DNA of 64,000 bases from Arthrobotrys musiformis (GCA_036971715.1 JAVHJL010000006.1:2356001-2420000); one strand, 5' to 3'; shown: positions 36,601-48,800, counted from the first letter of the stretch. A program made the numbers and translations. The notes: generated from the letters alone by a model not told the origin.

Positions 36601-37203
36601 CCCGGAAACCATCGACACTGTTGCTGCGGCGAATTTAGGCTTAACAGGACTTTGCGCCGGTGTAGACCGTGAATCCGACCATGTAGGCGAAATCGGTGGG
36701 TGAGGACCATATTCCATAAACGAAGCTTGACTCGAGAAATGTCTCGAATGTTTCGACCCCGGTGATCCGCTGGCGATACTGCCATTGTTGCTGTTTAACA
36801 GACTCGCTGACCGTCTTCGAGATTTCACTGGTGATTTTATCGGCGATGAGGGGTTTGATCGATGTCCTGCCGGTGGAATGTTCGTCTTCAACCCGTGTTT
36901 GAACATATTTAATCCCAATCCGTGTAGTCTTTTATTACTGGAATTCGACGCCGCCGCCGCCGCCGCTGTCCTCCTTGTATCTGCTGCGCTATCATCGTAT
37001 CCTAATGGTGGGGAAGGCATTGATCGTGGTTGGTATCTCGGTGTATTAGAATGCCGTATACTCGAAACGCTTTCCGTGTCTTCGAAATCTGTGTACGGCG
37101 AATTTGTGATACCGTCAAATACACCTATCGAGGGGGGTTGAGATGCAGCTGCGGCTGCTCTTCTTGCATCTGCCTCGCCGGTTATGACGCTGTGTGGCAA
37201 CAT
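33661..37203 (-). CDS. Large protein with C-terminal methyltransferase-like domain
   Basis: Single exon, 1180 residues, starting at the ATG at 37203-37201. Residues 1 to about 770 are disordered: Ser/Pro/Arg-rich with Ala runs near the start and acidic runs (for example EEEEEE and EPEPEPEPEEEV). From about residue 800 the sequence is ordered. It includes SRLWVFMAAKWLHYGRILIS, then ILDLGGAPVADWGWHCAYEY at about 863, SLWKLPFPDNHFDVISART, and the motif ECYRVLKPGGHFEWS at about 989. This order (motif I, post-I strand, FDxI strand, VLKPGG loop) fits a class I SAM-dependent methyltransferase. Motif I departs from the usual GxGxG, so activity is doubtful. The C-terminus is Lys-rich. Substrate unknown. 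The long front half may serve as a scaffold or regulatory region (inference). Confidence 0.88.
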   Translation of the reverse strand: MLPHSVITGEADARRAAAAASQPPSIGVFDGITNSPYTDFEDTESVSSIRHSNTPRYQPRSMPSPPLGYDDSAADTRRTAAAAAASNSSNKRLHGLGLNMFKHGLKTNIPPAGHRSNPSSPIKSPVKSRRRSASLLNSNNGSIASGSPGSKHSRHFSSQASFMEYGPHPPISPTWSDSRSTPAQSPVKPKFAAATVSMVSGYSSVSSVVQAYSDGVSPRSGHVSNMDNWTESYLNNNNRKAKGQRKNASSRNLIVETLSESSQSEAGSPSYTHMELSNSNNGGRAVYHYDLTPESQQGSFPNSPRVDDDDTSQMREVGRQGDSVAPILQARLSSMYTLSSYAGRDTGMWSTRSAACTSMTSIDSSRQRYISTEPDENELEELEEMMSGMGMKMAATTKPPTEPSAEKEIQMLMREMLQGQDVVRKGMNGRMEIPPSPQLPQIVERVVEEEEEEKPRSPTRAPFDMTKTEDWRDIERWAGIRATSGYPRESSVATYERSEIDDESMHEEDFEHMEMEAAMMRMSMRSSRHPAEYEGLNEMRASLAIPEVPQIPDIEILTPKQHYTVPLREEPEPEPEPEEEVSFVSAVSALTEEEEEEEDPHADCPLGYEIFFDDLAVVDAEMKFQQEVEDARIREEELERAAALLLPDSRPNTKDGSRPGSRPGLPQLSLLEVPPVEYRQGRASLDSPTSGEESPVDGKGKVTDFSRAGRRHNLKENEIRVEDPSYLVAFKKFLKPSVHSDAFVCRQTRFDSFQTRRICNELPHEYRPLPPPPPKAAEPVEPEPHNFSWQFDQGPRVSSMTPEKRRAKEVNDEITSRLWVFMAAKWLHYGRILISPTHEILNQAALERRRNKDNAQATIRRRILDLGGAPVADWGWHCAYEYPYSKVYTVTSRPKNINIDNVPIPNLGVVEKRRFTGPSNHRHIKVSSLWKLPFPDNHFDVISARTLQTILKQTPPPRRRSERHNRLSKTPRLDEYALTLKECYRVLKPGGHFEWSLTDSDVLRAGPNTQRLAEEFASDLKTRGYDPHPTEKWISRLGNAGFVNTKRAWTILPMAPPAEKPKAKRRLGVTFDDDFKAAQEEMAAELKAWEELGVVKGNTADVAALTGIVGTWRWEEWMVKVDGERENPAWKKGLVNGITNTLEEGRENGSGFRTLVGWTRKPTVQEKAKMDKRKAKKASA

Positions 37204-40200
37204 CTTCTTCTTTTATTTCCTTCTTTTTAAAGAAAAATATAGGAGAGGTAGGGTAGATATATAAATTGATTTTCTTTTTGTCTCTCTCTCTCTCTCTCCT
37301 CTCTCTCAATCTCTGTTGAGAAGGGTTGATAGGTAAGGGGACCCGGTCCAGTCGTAGAGTAGCTAGCTCGGGCTTTTTCTATTCGCAAGTAGCCTTTTTC
37401 TGGGGAAATTGATCCCGGGGGCTACCCAGCGCCTATTGTACTCTCGATGTAGCTTGAGTCGTTTTTTCTTCTTCTTTGTCGAAGTAGAGATCCCGTGATA
37501 TCGAAAATAAGACGTTTCAGTAAGCCAGTCCCCAAAATGTCGAAGCGAAAGGCCCGACGGTTTGTATAAGGTCCAAAAGAGAGAAGCCTAGTTCTCTCAC
37601 TTCCAAAAGAAACAAAAAAACAAAAAGCTGAAGAAACCACAAGAAGTAGGACAGGTCGGATCGTATATCTACTCCAACCAAGAAAAAGACAAGGCAGCCT
37701 CTTTTTCTTATTCTTCCGAATGCTTGGATACCCCCCCTTGTCTTATTTTATTTTTGTCGCCGAAAAAAAAAAAAATGGTGTTTCTTCCCTAGGCCTTGTG
37801 GGGTCGTAAAGTTGGGTTGGATGTGAGGTTATATCTGGACGTTCGCTGCCAACGGGTTAAGCGACGAGGCGCAGGAGGGTGGGAATAGAACACACACGGG
37901 TTGCGTGTGGTGTCCGCTGGCTGGGCGAAGTGGGTGGTTAATAACCTGGGCGGCAAGATAATGCGGGACCATTGGACCGCACTCTTTTTTCTGGCTGTCT
38001 CTCACCTAAAGCCTTGGAAAGCTCTAAACCTCAAAGAGCTCTCTCGTGAAAGGTGAAAAAGTAAATCCTTCGGATCAAAATGATATCAGAGCCGCCGCGG
38101 TCAGACCTTTTTTTTCTTGAAGAAGAAGATGGTGATGGTGATGTTTTTCAAGCCGTCAAAGACAAAGACTTTGGAGTTTTTCGTCGTGAGCGCTGGAGCT
38201 CAAGGGTCGTAAACAGCAGGAGCATAAGCTGAAGAAAACACCGGCAAAGACGACGACGAAAAGAAAAGAAAAATCGCTCGTGCCAAAAACAAAAAAAGAC
38301 GGACCTGACAGTGGTATATACCCAAAATTCCCAGGCGTTGGGTTCTTAATCCCAAAAAAGTAAACCTCGATCTGTCAGTTCTTATGAATTCGACAACTTA
38401 ACATTCGCTGGCAGGGAAACGGAAATCCACTAAGCCTGGCATTAGGCAGAGAGTTGGCGAGTTAGCTAGCTGTCAGATGGGTCGGTATACATGTATACAT
38501 GTATATCTGTATGTTTGTACCCCGGTCATATCCCAATACACCAAATCAGTCCGGATTCTCGGTGTATGCAAGTTCGGTCAAAAACGTCGATACAGCCGTC
38601 AGCGCGGTCAGAAATGGGCAGGCACGTAGATTACTGGTGCCAGGCGGGTGGGGGAGGCACGCCACGATTTGATCTCTTCGCTTCTTGATGACAAAAAAGT
38701 GAATGTTCATCAAATTATCCCCAAGATCGAATATCGAATCGACTGCCGTCATTCCTTTTTTTTCTGGTAATCACTTTGTCCTTGTCACATTTTTTTTTCT
38801 TTCCCCCTCGTACTTTCGGCGACATGGAGGTTCTTCCGTAGCCTGTACGTTATCAACCGAACGTGCAAGCCAGAGGAATGGAGAAAACCGTAAAATGGGC
38901 CCCATGCCAGGTAGCAAAGCACCTGCCCACGACCTTTTTTGCCATTAGCTAACCCAGCGCCCTGTCTCTCCTTCGCTCGTAGTGGTGGTGGTGGTGATTT
39001 TCCTTCACCATCCGTAGTCTTTTTTCTTTCCTTTTGATAACTGGTTTGTATACATGCAAACTCCACCGCCTGTGACCTATCCTGCGCCGCTCGAGGTATG
39101 CAAGTGGTCGGGGATCAACCGTTGGCAGAATTTCCGTTTTCTAAACCCAGAAAAAAAGGAAAACCCGACAACCGCGACAGCTTTCTGCGTCATCATTCAG
39201 ATGGCAATCGGGAAGCAGCCGTACAAGTTTTCTTTTATTATTATTCAAAAATAAAAAATATAAAAAAACTGTAGCCTTTCTGCTTTATCGTCAACGAAAG
39301 GATCGTGTGTTTGTTCATTGACAGTCGTCACGTTTTTCTCACTAAAAAAACAAATTAACATGTTAACCTCAAGCCCACCCCAGATCGCGAGGACCCTGAC
39401 TGAGTAATTTCGGTAGATTGGCTTGTGGAGCGAATGGGTGACCAGGCTCTAGATTCGGATGAAAAAGACGTCTGTCCGGACTGGCTGTCTTGACTTCTGT
39501 TAGCATTGCATTGACGTTAACGTTGATTAGCAGGCCACGCTAAGGAACTAAGGAACGGACGAGTTTTGGTCCATGAAGGCCTGGAAGCGTAATGATTGGC
39601 CACAAGCGAACAGTGGGGGCTTTCCCAAATTTGGATACCGCGCGCCAAAGGCTCCTCTGATTGGCTGAGACCGTCGAATTAAACCCCAAACAAGGCAACT
39701 CCCAGCATCGTTGGCCTTTTCTTCCTCAACATCCCCTTGCGATTTTTTTTTTTTTCACATTTGACAAAAATGAATCCACAGTTCATGATTCTATTCTGCA
39801 CAGACGAACAATGGCCATTGTCTATTCTTGGCCCTTTGCATTTAATATGTTTTTATTCGAGTATACCAAATTTAGCGCCCTTTTGGCGAAGTTATTTTGG
39901 GGAAACAATGGACGGGAATAAAACGTTAAAATGGATCGATCCATTGACAATCGAACCGATGCGTTTTGACAGGTCCGTTGCACAGGCATCCAACATGGCC
40001 ATGCATGGGTTCACCACGCTTGGTAACTCTTCTTCTTCTTTATTTTTTTTTATTTTATGTTTTTTACTTTTGTGATCCCGTCGGCGCGGATGCGCGCTGA
40101 GGCGCAACGGGTCAAATTTGTCAACCGATCAAAACTTTGGCCAAATTTGGCTCCTTACCGATTCGATTGAAGCCCGGTCTTTCGAACATCGCCTAAGCCA

Positions 40201-42632
40201 TAGCATTGACTTTTGCTGTGGATACTCCCATTTCACTTTATTTTTCTTCTTTGCAGGAATAATGTCGGGACTAGCCGCCGGCGAACTTTGCCATGTCATT
40301 GAATTATTCGAAATGCATTGACAATTGTTACGAATACGTATACCCGACGACTTGGCGGCCATATGCGCCATGATTTGGAGAACACTACCAATTGTACGAA
40401 TGAACTTGCGGGTTTGCCAACGTAACCTGGCATATACATGAATGCAACCAAATGCGATGCAATGCACGTGAATATAATCCGGTATCCGGCTATGCTATGA
40501 GGCCTAAGGCGTAATTTACTGTCGCCCAATTACTCTCATGAATAGCTTACAAAGCAGCTGAGATATTCGGCGAGTCGAGTCGACTCGAGTCTAACTGCAC
40601 AAGCAATATATATCCACGCGGATTCTATTTCGAGATACCAGTGTTTAACGTTTGCGTTGATGATAGTTGATTCAGACTTCTCATGCTCAAGTTTCAACCA
40701 TCTGTGCCTCTCCAAAACGCGTTGGTGTGTGGATATAGGATCATGTAGGTTGCTCTGCGTCTGCGTAAGTATACATGCAGCCGCTATATCTCAGGTTTTC
40801 GAACGGTTGCACGTTGGTTGTCTCGGATCCTGTGACGTTTGTTTGTTGACTCGACAGCCTCATAGGCCTGAACGAAAATATGCATTGTATCCTTACAGCC
40901 AACGTAGCACAAAATGTGCCTGCTGTGTCAATATCTTCACTTATGCTTTGGTTTTTCCAGAGATCTAGAATCAGGCCGAACGCAGGGGACATACTATCAC
41001 AAATAAAACCAAGTTTAACTCGGCCGCTTGAACAAATTTTCGATCGCGACCAAAAAAATTTATATACGTATACATGATCAATTGAATCGAGGCTATTGCT
41101 TTTAAGATTTTCAATAGCCAAAACCGTGTAAACAAATAGCTGATAGGTTTAGGATTGATCCTTGAAAAAAGCTTAGCTACATTCCAAGCGGACTTTATCT
41201 AATTAGGATCGATTCCTAAATTAACAGTACAATGCAAGTTACTCGAACACAGCTGTGTATATACCTTATAGCAGGTACTCAATCGCCTACATCAGTCCAT
41301 TAGGATTCCAGAACCCTCCCCTTCCGAAGTCACAACCCGCCTAAGTCGCAAGCAAGGGCCCACCCGTTTTCAGTAACTACGGGTCCATGGATATCCTTTT
41401 TGTCTCCCGATACAAATCCTCGTCTATCGGATTTAGTGGTCACACATACACCATCCCGTTTCCGGCGACCATTGGTATGTGATATAAAAAAAATAATCAT
41501 ACTCCATAAAGCGAGGATAGAATTCAACTCCCATGCTTCCCTCATGCAATGATCAGCCCGCCCGGGAAGGCCAAACCATGGAAATATGCAAAAAATTCCC
41601 TAGTTCCACAGGAATGCCCCAACCGTGCCATCTCGAAAATTTTTCAAACCCTGAATAAAACCGGTTTATCTGCCGTAGCCAACCCCTCCGTTTGTCTACA
41701 AACCTTTCGTACCTTTTTTAATCCTCCCAAAATCTCCAACATTCCTTGAACAGTCGGATGACGCACATAACCCACGAGGGCCTCAATTGATAAGACTCAA
41801 AAAAAATGAGGGGTTTATATTGAAAAATAGGCATACAATCATATACGTAAATTACGTATCTACAACCCCCTCTCTTGTAGTTCTTTTCCGCGATCGATGG
41901 GTCTTACGATGTGATGTCCGGGCACAGCCATCAAAAGGCGCGCAGGCACCACTTTTCGATCGCTTGCGAGCATCTAACGGGCGCCCGGAACGGCACATAT
42001 ATTCGCTAGGTCCTGGGATTATGGATATTGGGATTAGGTGGCCTAACAGGGACTAGTTGATTCCCTGTCGATCCGTTCTGGCTTTCATAGATCTAAGGGT
42101 TGGTGTATCAAAGCATGTTGGAGATAAAAGCAAGAAATGACGAGAGCTAAGCTACATTGTTAAAAAAAAGTAAGCGAAAAAATTGCAAAAAAAGGGAAGA
42201 AAAAAAGAAGAGCTGGTGACGCCGGATGGTATAGACACATACAAACGCTCGTAACACGCTCAAAATCGGTAAGAAAATCCAAAAACAAAAAAATGGACTA
42301 TTAAATATAAACCTGCAATCAAAACTGCCTGCAATGATGAAACTGAAAAGAAAAGAGGGGCGGAGGCTTCCATCGATCATAATCGTGAGATGCGGGGTGT
42401 TTTATTTTTTTCGTAAATGCGACAGATGCAACGGGATGTCCTTTCTCCTGTGCCGTTCGATATAATTCCTGTTATCCTTTCCCGCTTGCTTTGCCGTATA
42501 TATGCAGATGAACTTTGACGCTTATATCCGAGATAGAAACCCCCCCACCTCGTTTTGCGCCGCATAAACTTGATTCAAACTCATTTTTATCGTTGGCGTG
42601 AGGAGGGAGAGGGACTCCTTGTTTGCATGCCG
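37204..42632. other. Promoter side of the methyltransferase-like gene, then gene-free DNA
   Basis: About 5.4 kb between the start of the 1180-residue gene and the 3' end of the small unknown gene. The first 100 bp upstream of 37203 are A/G-rich on the minus sense with a CT microsatellite (37280-37308). Further visible features are the 20-bp palindrome at 38486-38505, T or A runs (37764-37776, 39742-39755, 40043-40051) and a short TCGA-centred inverted repeat near 40573-40586. The open frames are not gene-like. No RNA gene recognised. Confidence 0.55.
38486..38505. repeat. 20-bp AT-rich perfect palindrome
   Basis: TATACATGTATACATGTATA is a perfect palindrome made of an alternating purine-pyrimidine-like repeat. 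It could extrude as a hairpin. It is 1.3 kb upstream of the methyltransferase-like gene. Confidence 0.8.
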
Positions 42633-43272
42633 TTAAACCTCGAGTTTCTCCTTGGAATTTGCGGCCTCGAGCTCGGCGGCCTCGGCGTCCTGCTTTGCCG
42701 TTTCCTTCATTATGGCCTCGACTTTTGCCTCCTTGGTTAGGATTTTGTATTTGATCCTCGAGTGGAGGAGGATCTTGGGGATATGCTCCGCCTTGGGCAT
42801 GCTCCAGACTTCGACGACGCCGGTCACGCTACCGCTTTCGTCCTTTTCAGGGTATGCGTGTGCTCTGGATACATAAGTATATTCCGTGTGAAGAAACATT
42901 ACATCCAAATCTTTCTTTATTTCTTTTTTCTTTTCGTATTATTTTAAACTTTTATTTTTTATTTTTATGTTTTTTCTCTTTAAATAAAAAATAAACTTAC
43001 CGCAATAACCACCCCGCCAATCTCTGCAGCGTAAACCCAAATCGATCAAACCTCTCATCTTCATGCCTCCGTCTTTCATAAATCGACATCCCGAACTCGA
43101 TGTCGAATCCTTCCTCGTCGAGCGGTAGGTTAATCTCAAGCGGCCAAATACGGTCCTGGTCGTTTAGGAATGTTGTAAAGTCGGCAAGTGACATCATGGG
43201 CCGGCGGGGGCGGAGGCCTTGCCAGAACATTACGGACCGCTGCTGGCGTTCGAAGGCGTTCGTGCAGACCAT
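42633..43272 (-). CDS. Unknown small soluble protein (two exons)
   Basis: Model on the minus strand: 43272-43001 and 42864-42633, giving 167 residues. Donor GTAAGT and acceptor TATCCAG join WLLR to AHAYPEKDESGS in frame. The protein has an ordered middle (FLNDQDRIWPLEINLPLDEE and VVEVWSMPKAEHIPKILLH) and a charged Ala/Glu/Lys-rich helical end. I do not recognise it. The start is uncertain: the frame stays open upstream as DKVSGVLFN up to a good acceptor (TTTATGTACAG, ending at about 43302), so a further 5' exon is likely or the ATG at 43272 is internal. It is divergent from the epimerase gene, with 666 bp between the two start codons. Confidence 0.55.
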
Positions 43273-43938
43273 GTTGAACAATACCCCACTTACTTTGTCC
43301 TGTACATAAAAGTCGTCGTCGGTTTATTTAAATGAAACAAACGGAGTAAAATAGAACTACAGTAATATGCCAAATGAATGAAATGCAAGAAAATCTTATA
43401 TATATCAAAGTCCAAAAATAAAATAAAATGAAATATGATGGTTTTTGCGTTGTCGATGTTGGATATAGGCCAGGCCGTCGCGTCGAACAGAACCTCGCGA
43501 TCAAAAGTGCTGGGATGATGCCCGCGCGGACTTAATCGATCCGTCTACAGCGGCCAGGCAGGGCGGACGGATGAGCAAGGGCCCAGCAGTCCCATGTAAC
43601 CTCTCAAAATATTAAAATTGCAATCCACCTTGGACCGAGTCACAATCTCCACGCATCCACCGTCTCGAGGCTTGAATTAATTCGCGATTGACTTGATTGA
43701 AAAAGGGAGCTCTGGAGCTAAGCTAAGGGAACGGCCAGGGGAAAGCTACAAGCTTAAATGGCTGAAATGTTGAGACCACAGCTCCAAAACCCCACCAATT
43801 GGATGACATCAACCGCCCAGCTTCGTCAACCACATAAAATCCAACAAGTATCCCGCTTCCGGCTCTTCTTCGACCTTCTTATCGACGACATACCACCAAC
43901 TGTCACATCACATACATACGATCTAATATCTAATAGCA
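43273..43938. promoter_or_regulatory. Divergent intergenic region
   Basis: Lies between the small unknown gene (minus) and ribulose-phosphate 3-epimerase (plus), so it should contain both promoters and leaders. On the minus strand a stretch without stops runs from about 43544 to 43293 and, in its upstream part, reads like protein. It has no usable ATG or in-phase splice to the gene, so I do not annotate it as coding. Confidence 0.45.
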
Positions 43939-44894
43939 ATGTCGCCAAAGCCAATAATCGCACCTTCGATCCTGGCCTCCGACTTTGGCAAGCTAGCCTC
44001 GGAATGCCAACGCATCATCGGCCACGGGGCTGATTGGCTTCACATTGATATCATGGATGGCCACTTTGTTCCCAACATCACCATTGGAGCTCCGGTGGTC
44101 ACATGCATTCGTCCAGCGATTGAGAAGACTGCAGATGGGAAGGGTATATTCGATTGTCACATGATGGTTGCGAAGGTTGTTTCCCTTCCCTTTTCTTTCG
44201 TATTATAGGATTCACTGCTTTCTTACGGGTATATCCGGGGTGCATATTATATCCTCCCTCTCCTTCTTTTCTTTTTTTTTTTTTTGATATACTTACGTTT
44301 ATTATTGAAAATGTCAATTGATAATTAACCCAGTCTTCCGAGTAGTAGCCAGAACAATGGATCTCAGACTTCGCAAAGGCCGGCGGCGACCTCTACTGCT
44401 TCCACTACGAAGCCACCCAAAATCCCCGAGAATGCATCAAACTCGTCCACGATAGCGGGATGAAGGCCGGAATCGCCATCAAACCAGATACACCTGCCGA
44501 CGTCCTATTCCCCATCTTGGACGACACCAGCGATCCCGCTTACTACCCCGATGTACTATTCCCCACCCCATTCCCCACAATAATCCATAACTAACGAATT
44601 GAACACCAGATGGTTCTAGTCATGACCGTAGAACCCGGCTTCGGCGGCCAAAAGTTCCAAGAAAGGTGTATGCCCAAAGTCACCGCCCTCCGCGATAAAT
44701 ACCCAGAAATAGATATCGAAGTCGACGGAGGACTAGGTCCCAGCACCATCGATGTCGCCGCCGAGGCTGGCGCGAACGTAATCGTGGCTGGAACTGCGGT
44801 TTTCGGCGCCCCGGATCCGAAGCAGGTTATCGATATCCTGAAGGAGACGGTGCAGAAGAACGTGGAGCTGTGGAAGGCGAGGAGTAAGGTTTAA
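43939..44894 (+). CDS. RPE1: Ribulose-phosphate 3-epimerase (three exons)
   Basis: Pentose phosphate pathway enzyme that interconverts D-ribulose 5-phosphate and D-xylulose 5-phosphate; cytosolic and metal-dependent. Model: 43939-44175, 44349-44552, 44610-44894, giving 241 residues, close to the family norm. Motifs in order along a TIM barrel: IAPSILASDF; LHIDIMDGHFVPN with the metal-ligand His and catalytic Asp; DCHMMV; FHYEAT; VMTVEPGFGGQKF; and EVDGGLGPST, where the second catalytic Asp and the phosphate-binding Gly lie. The C-terminal GTAVFGAPDP completes the phosphate site. Donors are GTTGTT and GTACTA, both weaker than usual, but the exon joins restore the conserved MVAKPEQW and YPDMVLVM segments. 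A CTAAC branch site precedes exon 3. It faces the RAD53-like gene tail to tail. Confidence 0.97.
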
Positions 44895-45876
44895 ATTTAG
44901 TGGCTACTTGGCGGGTTGGTTGATTGGTAAGGATAATTCTATCCTAAACAGAGGGTTTGAAGCGGTTCCTTGGTAGCCGGATAGATAGGTCCCCTGTGGA
45001 ATACAGGTGTCCCGTATATATATCACATCCCATACAATATCATTTGACGATGAAACCAGTTCAAATTTAATTACGTATACAGCTGTCTGGAATCTTTTAT
45101 GACTATAAAGAAATCTCAAAAGAATCAATAGAGATAGCAAGACAAAAATGTTCTATTTTAAAGAAAATTTATTTAATCTAAAGTATCCTCTCGTCCACCG
45201 AAAGAAAAATGACACCTAGGACATCCTCGAGAACACCGTCGCTAGATATAAAAAGAACGAAACCAAGATAACAATAATAGAAGGAACGAGAGCCTGCTTG
45301 CAAGCCCCGAAAGGATAGAATAGTACAAACGTATAGACGTACTGCGTGAGTATATAGAAAGGGAAGTGAGAAATGAAACTCGTTAGCGAAATAATAGTAG
45401 CTAGGATATACATAAAAAAAGGGAAAACGTTAAAGTCGGAACAAGAGAGATATTATGAGAGTCCTTTACAGGCGTAGGAAAGGAAGGCCGTTAAGAAAAA
45501 AAGAGCACCAGCGTAAGAAAGTAAAAAACAAAGGAAACGTAAACAAGACAGATGCAAATATGGTCAAAAAGCACGATCCTGTACACGAGAAGCTGACAGA
45601 GCTTGAAGAAAATGTGAAGGACACAATATTCCCTGCCCTGGAAAATCCAACGCGATTTATCGTGCGATTGCAAATGAAAAGGGACAGGAAAAAACGCCAT
45701 CGTTGTGATTGTAAAACAAAAAATTTAACAGGTATTGACAAAATATACAGGGAGAATGGTATCGGGGGGGGTTGGAGAAAAGTCGTTTGGGGGTTGTGAG
45801 TTGAAGTAATAGCATATCAAATGGGGTGACAGAGGTTCGTAATTCGAAGTGTGTAGAGGAAGAGTTTAGATCCCGA
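44895..45876. other. Convergent 3' intergenic stretch
   Basis: Separates the stop codons of the epimerase and the RAD53-like gene and should contain both 3' untranslated regions. It is A/T-rich with A-rich patches (45410-45430, 45495-45540). The 114-codon plus-strand frame at 45455-45799 is Lys/Arg-rich low complexity and not convincing. Confidence 0.55.
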
Positions 45877-48800
45877 TTAGACGTCAGGCATGTGCTGATC
45901 ATGGAACGGGACGTTCTCCTTCCTCATAGTCTGCTGAGCCCTGAGCTGGGATTCCAAGCCATTGACGGGCTGGGTAATACCCGCGAATCCCATTCTTGCC
46001 TGCTTCGCAAAGGCAATCTGTTGAGCCCTCATCGCATCCCAATCCCTCTCGAATTTCAGATCCTGAGCCGTCCTCCCATGATCCCCGACCATCAAATCAA
46101 TTCTAAAGCCAAGGAACTCGTTCTTATCTCTGAAAACAATGATGTCGTCTTGGTCGAAAACTCGGAAAAAATCATTCTTGGATAGTTTACGTCCGTGAAG
46201 AATGATCCCATTCGTACCAAGAACTTTGATCCAGGCTTTCATTTGTGGATGGGGAGTGAAAGTTTCCTCGTTCTCCGAGGAGTTGGCCAGCGTCTCGATG
46301 TCTTCTTCGTAGGCGAATAGGAGGACGAAATGGTGCTTAGAAACGCGAGTGTCGGAAACGAAACAGACACAGGCCGATGAGCGACCATAGCGAACGTGTT
46401 GGTCGACGAGATTTATAGGCTCGTGAGTGATTGAGCAGGGGAGAGGGTTGAGGCGGCCCCAGATCGCCTTAGGGCGGGAGATATCTGATTGCTGGGAGGG
46501 TGGAAGATATTGTTCAACTTCCTGGGGTTCTCCTCGAGAATCGTCGTGTCCGGCTTCCCCATCTTCAAGGACGTACTCATTTCGAGTGGTTAAGGAATCG
46601 GTTTTGGCCATTGCAACTTCATGAGTAGGGGCGTCGCGAATAGAAGCGTCTTGAATAGAGGCGTCGTGATTGGCGTTGCTACCTTCGGAGTCGATGATAG
46701 ACATCTTGTTTTCGAGAGGTAGTCGGGAAAGATAATTTGGGATGTCGTGGGGAGATGATTTCCTTCGCAGGCTTGGAGAAGTGCCTCGTTTGGTGACTCT
46801 ATCATCCGTTGTCAATCTCCCAGAGCCTTTCCTGTGCAAAATAGACTCGGAGGCCATAGAAGCCACATTTAGGTTGCCAACCATAGTGCGCATTCCTACC
46901 AGGCTTCTACCATCCGGTCCGGGGGTCCGTCGCCGCGTGATCGTCATTGAACGATCAGAAATAGGCGTTTTAACTAACCCCACAAAGGACTCGTATTCGC
47001 CCTCCGATGAGATCATCGAGTCCGCGACACGGCCGACTCGTACCCCGTAGAACTGGGATTCTTCGTCACTAGCTTCCATCTCAGAAACACGAGACTGGCC
47101 GAAAACCCCGCTCTCCTCGTAAGCACCATCAGGGCTGCTGACTTCGGCCTCCTCTTCCTGAAGGCGATTATCAGGGTACTCCCTTAAACCGGCAATCTCG
47201 GAGTTAATATCTGATCCTTCAAACGATTCGTCCTCTTCAGGAGGACCTAGAAGGCTGTTGTCGAGAACACGGCGGCGCATGGGTGGGACTACAGTCCTGT
47301 CGAGCGAGTCTGCATTTTGGACTTGTCGAAGTTGTGAGGATGGCACGGCTACTCTCTCCTTCTCCCGTTCTCGTTCAAGTCTGCGAGCTTGTTCCTGTGA
47401 TCCTTCTATTTCCACATCGCCTTCGTCATCTCGAACGTGTTTAACCCGTGTCTTCAACAAGTCGCGGACGTCAACTTCCGATCGTGCTGGGTCTTGTTGC
47501 TCTAGTCGACCTTTGACCTCCTCCCAGACTTCGATTTGTTGCGATAGAACCTCTTCTTCATCTTCATCAATGTATGGCGGCATGGCTCCTTGGCTGCAGT
47601 CGTCTTCGGATGTGCCATCCTCGAGCCAAGGATGTCGTAGGGCCTCTTTCTCATTCATGCGCTTTGTAGGGTCAGTGATTAGGAACTTCTTAACGAGGTC
47701 AATGGCGACCTCAGATATTCCGCATTTTGTGAGCTTGGCAACGTCCCAGCGACCTGCACAAATCTTCTGCTGAATCTCTTCCTGAGTAGCTCCAGTGAAG
47801 GGTGGATCGCCGGTGAGAAGCGTGTAGACCACACATCCTAACGACCACATGTCGCAAACGTGGCTGTAGCGCCGGTTTTCCTTGTGGCTATTTTTCAAAC
47901 ACGTTAGAATCACCCGCCCAGTTTTATATCATTTCTCGCCAGGAGACTTACTATTTAATGTTTCTGGTCACGGGGTTTTGAACTCCAACCACTGTAGGGA
48001 AAACCTCTGGAGCGAGATATAACATGGTCCCACAAAACGTTTTGTTGAAGTCTTGGTCCTCCTTGATCATTTTCGCAAGGCCGAAGTCGCTTAGTTTCAC
48101 GACAAGCGGGTCCTCGCTTTTGATAAGGATATTGTCCGGTTTGATATCTCGGTGTGAAATATTCAAGCCGTGAATGAAAACCAGGGCATTGTTGACCTGT
48201 TGGGTGACGATTCGAGTGAGGTTTTCAGGCATCGCCCCACGGCTTTTGACGTAATCACTAAGGTCGCCGAAGCCGACGTATTCCATTCGAATGTAGAGTT
48301 GGCGGGGCATCTCCTTGTATTCTTCATAATGAATGATATTTGGCTATGCATCGTTAGCATTCAAGGTTTTTGTGTAGTGGGTTGGAACCACAACTTGATT
48401 ATAGAGCAACTTACATGTTTTAGTTGCTCCATAATCTCCACTTCTTTCAAAACACCAAGATATCTCGCCTTTCCATTCTTATGCCCAGACTCTGTTTGTG
48501 GACCAAACACCCGTTTGTGAATGATCTTGACGGCGTACAAGCTACCGGTTGACTTCTGGGTAAGTTTTCTGACAATTGCAAAGGCACCTTTGCCGATAAT
48601 ATCGCCGACTTCATAGATGCCATTCTCGCCAGTCCAGCCATCCGGGAAAGGGTACTGTTCTGATGTTGCATCCGTACCATGGCCTTGGCCAGCTTGAGGC
48701 CGACGACCAGGCGGCAACATATTACCCCCTGCCGGTCTATTGGTGCCTCGTATTTGCTCCCATGCCTTCGGGCTCGTACTCTTCAAATCAACAATGAACT

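Noticed and set aside
43293..43544. 84-codon stop-free minus-strand stretch with protein-like upstream part
   Set aside because: No usable ATG, and the only nearby donor-acceptor pair gives a stop codon when joined to the small gene.
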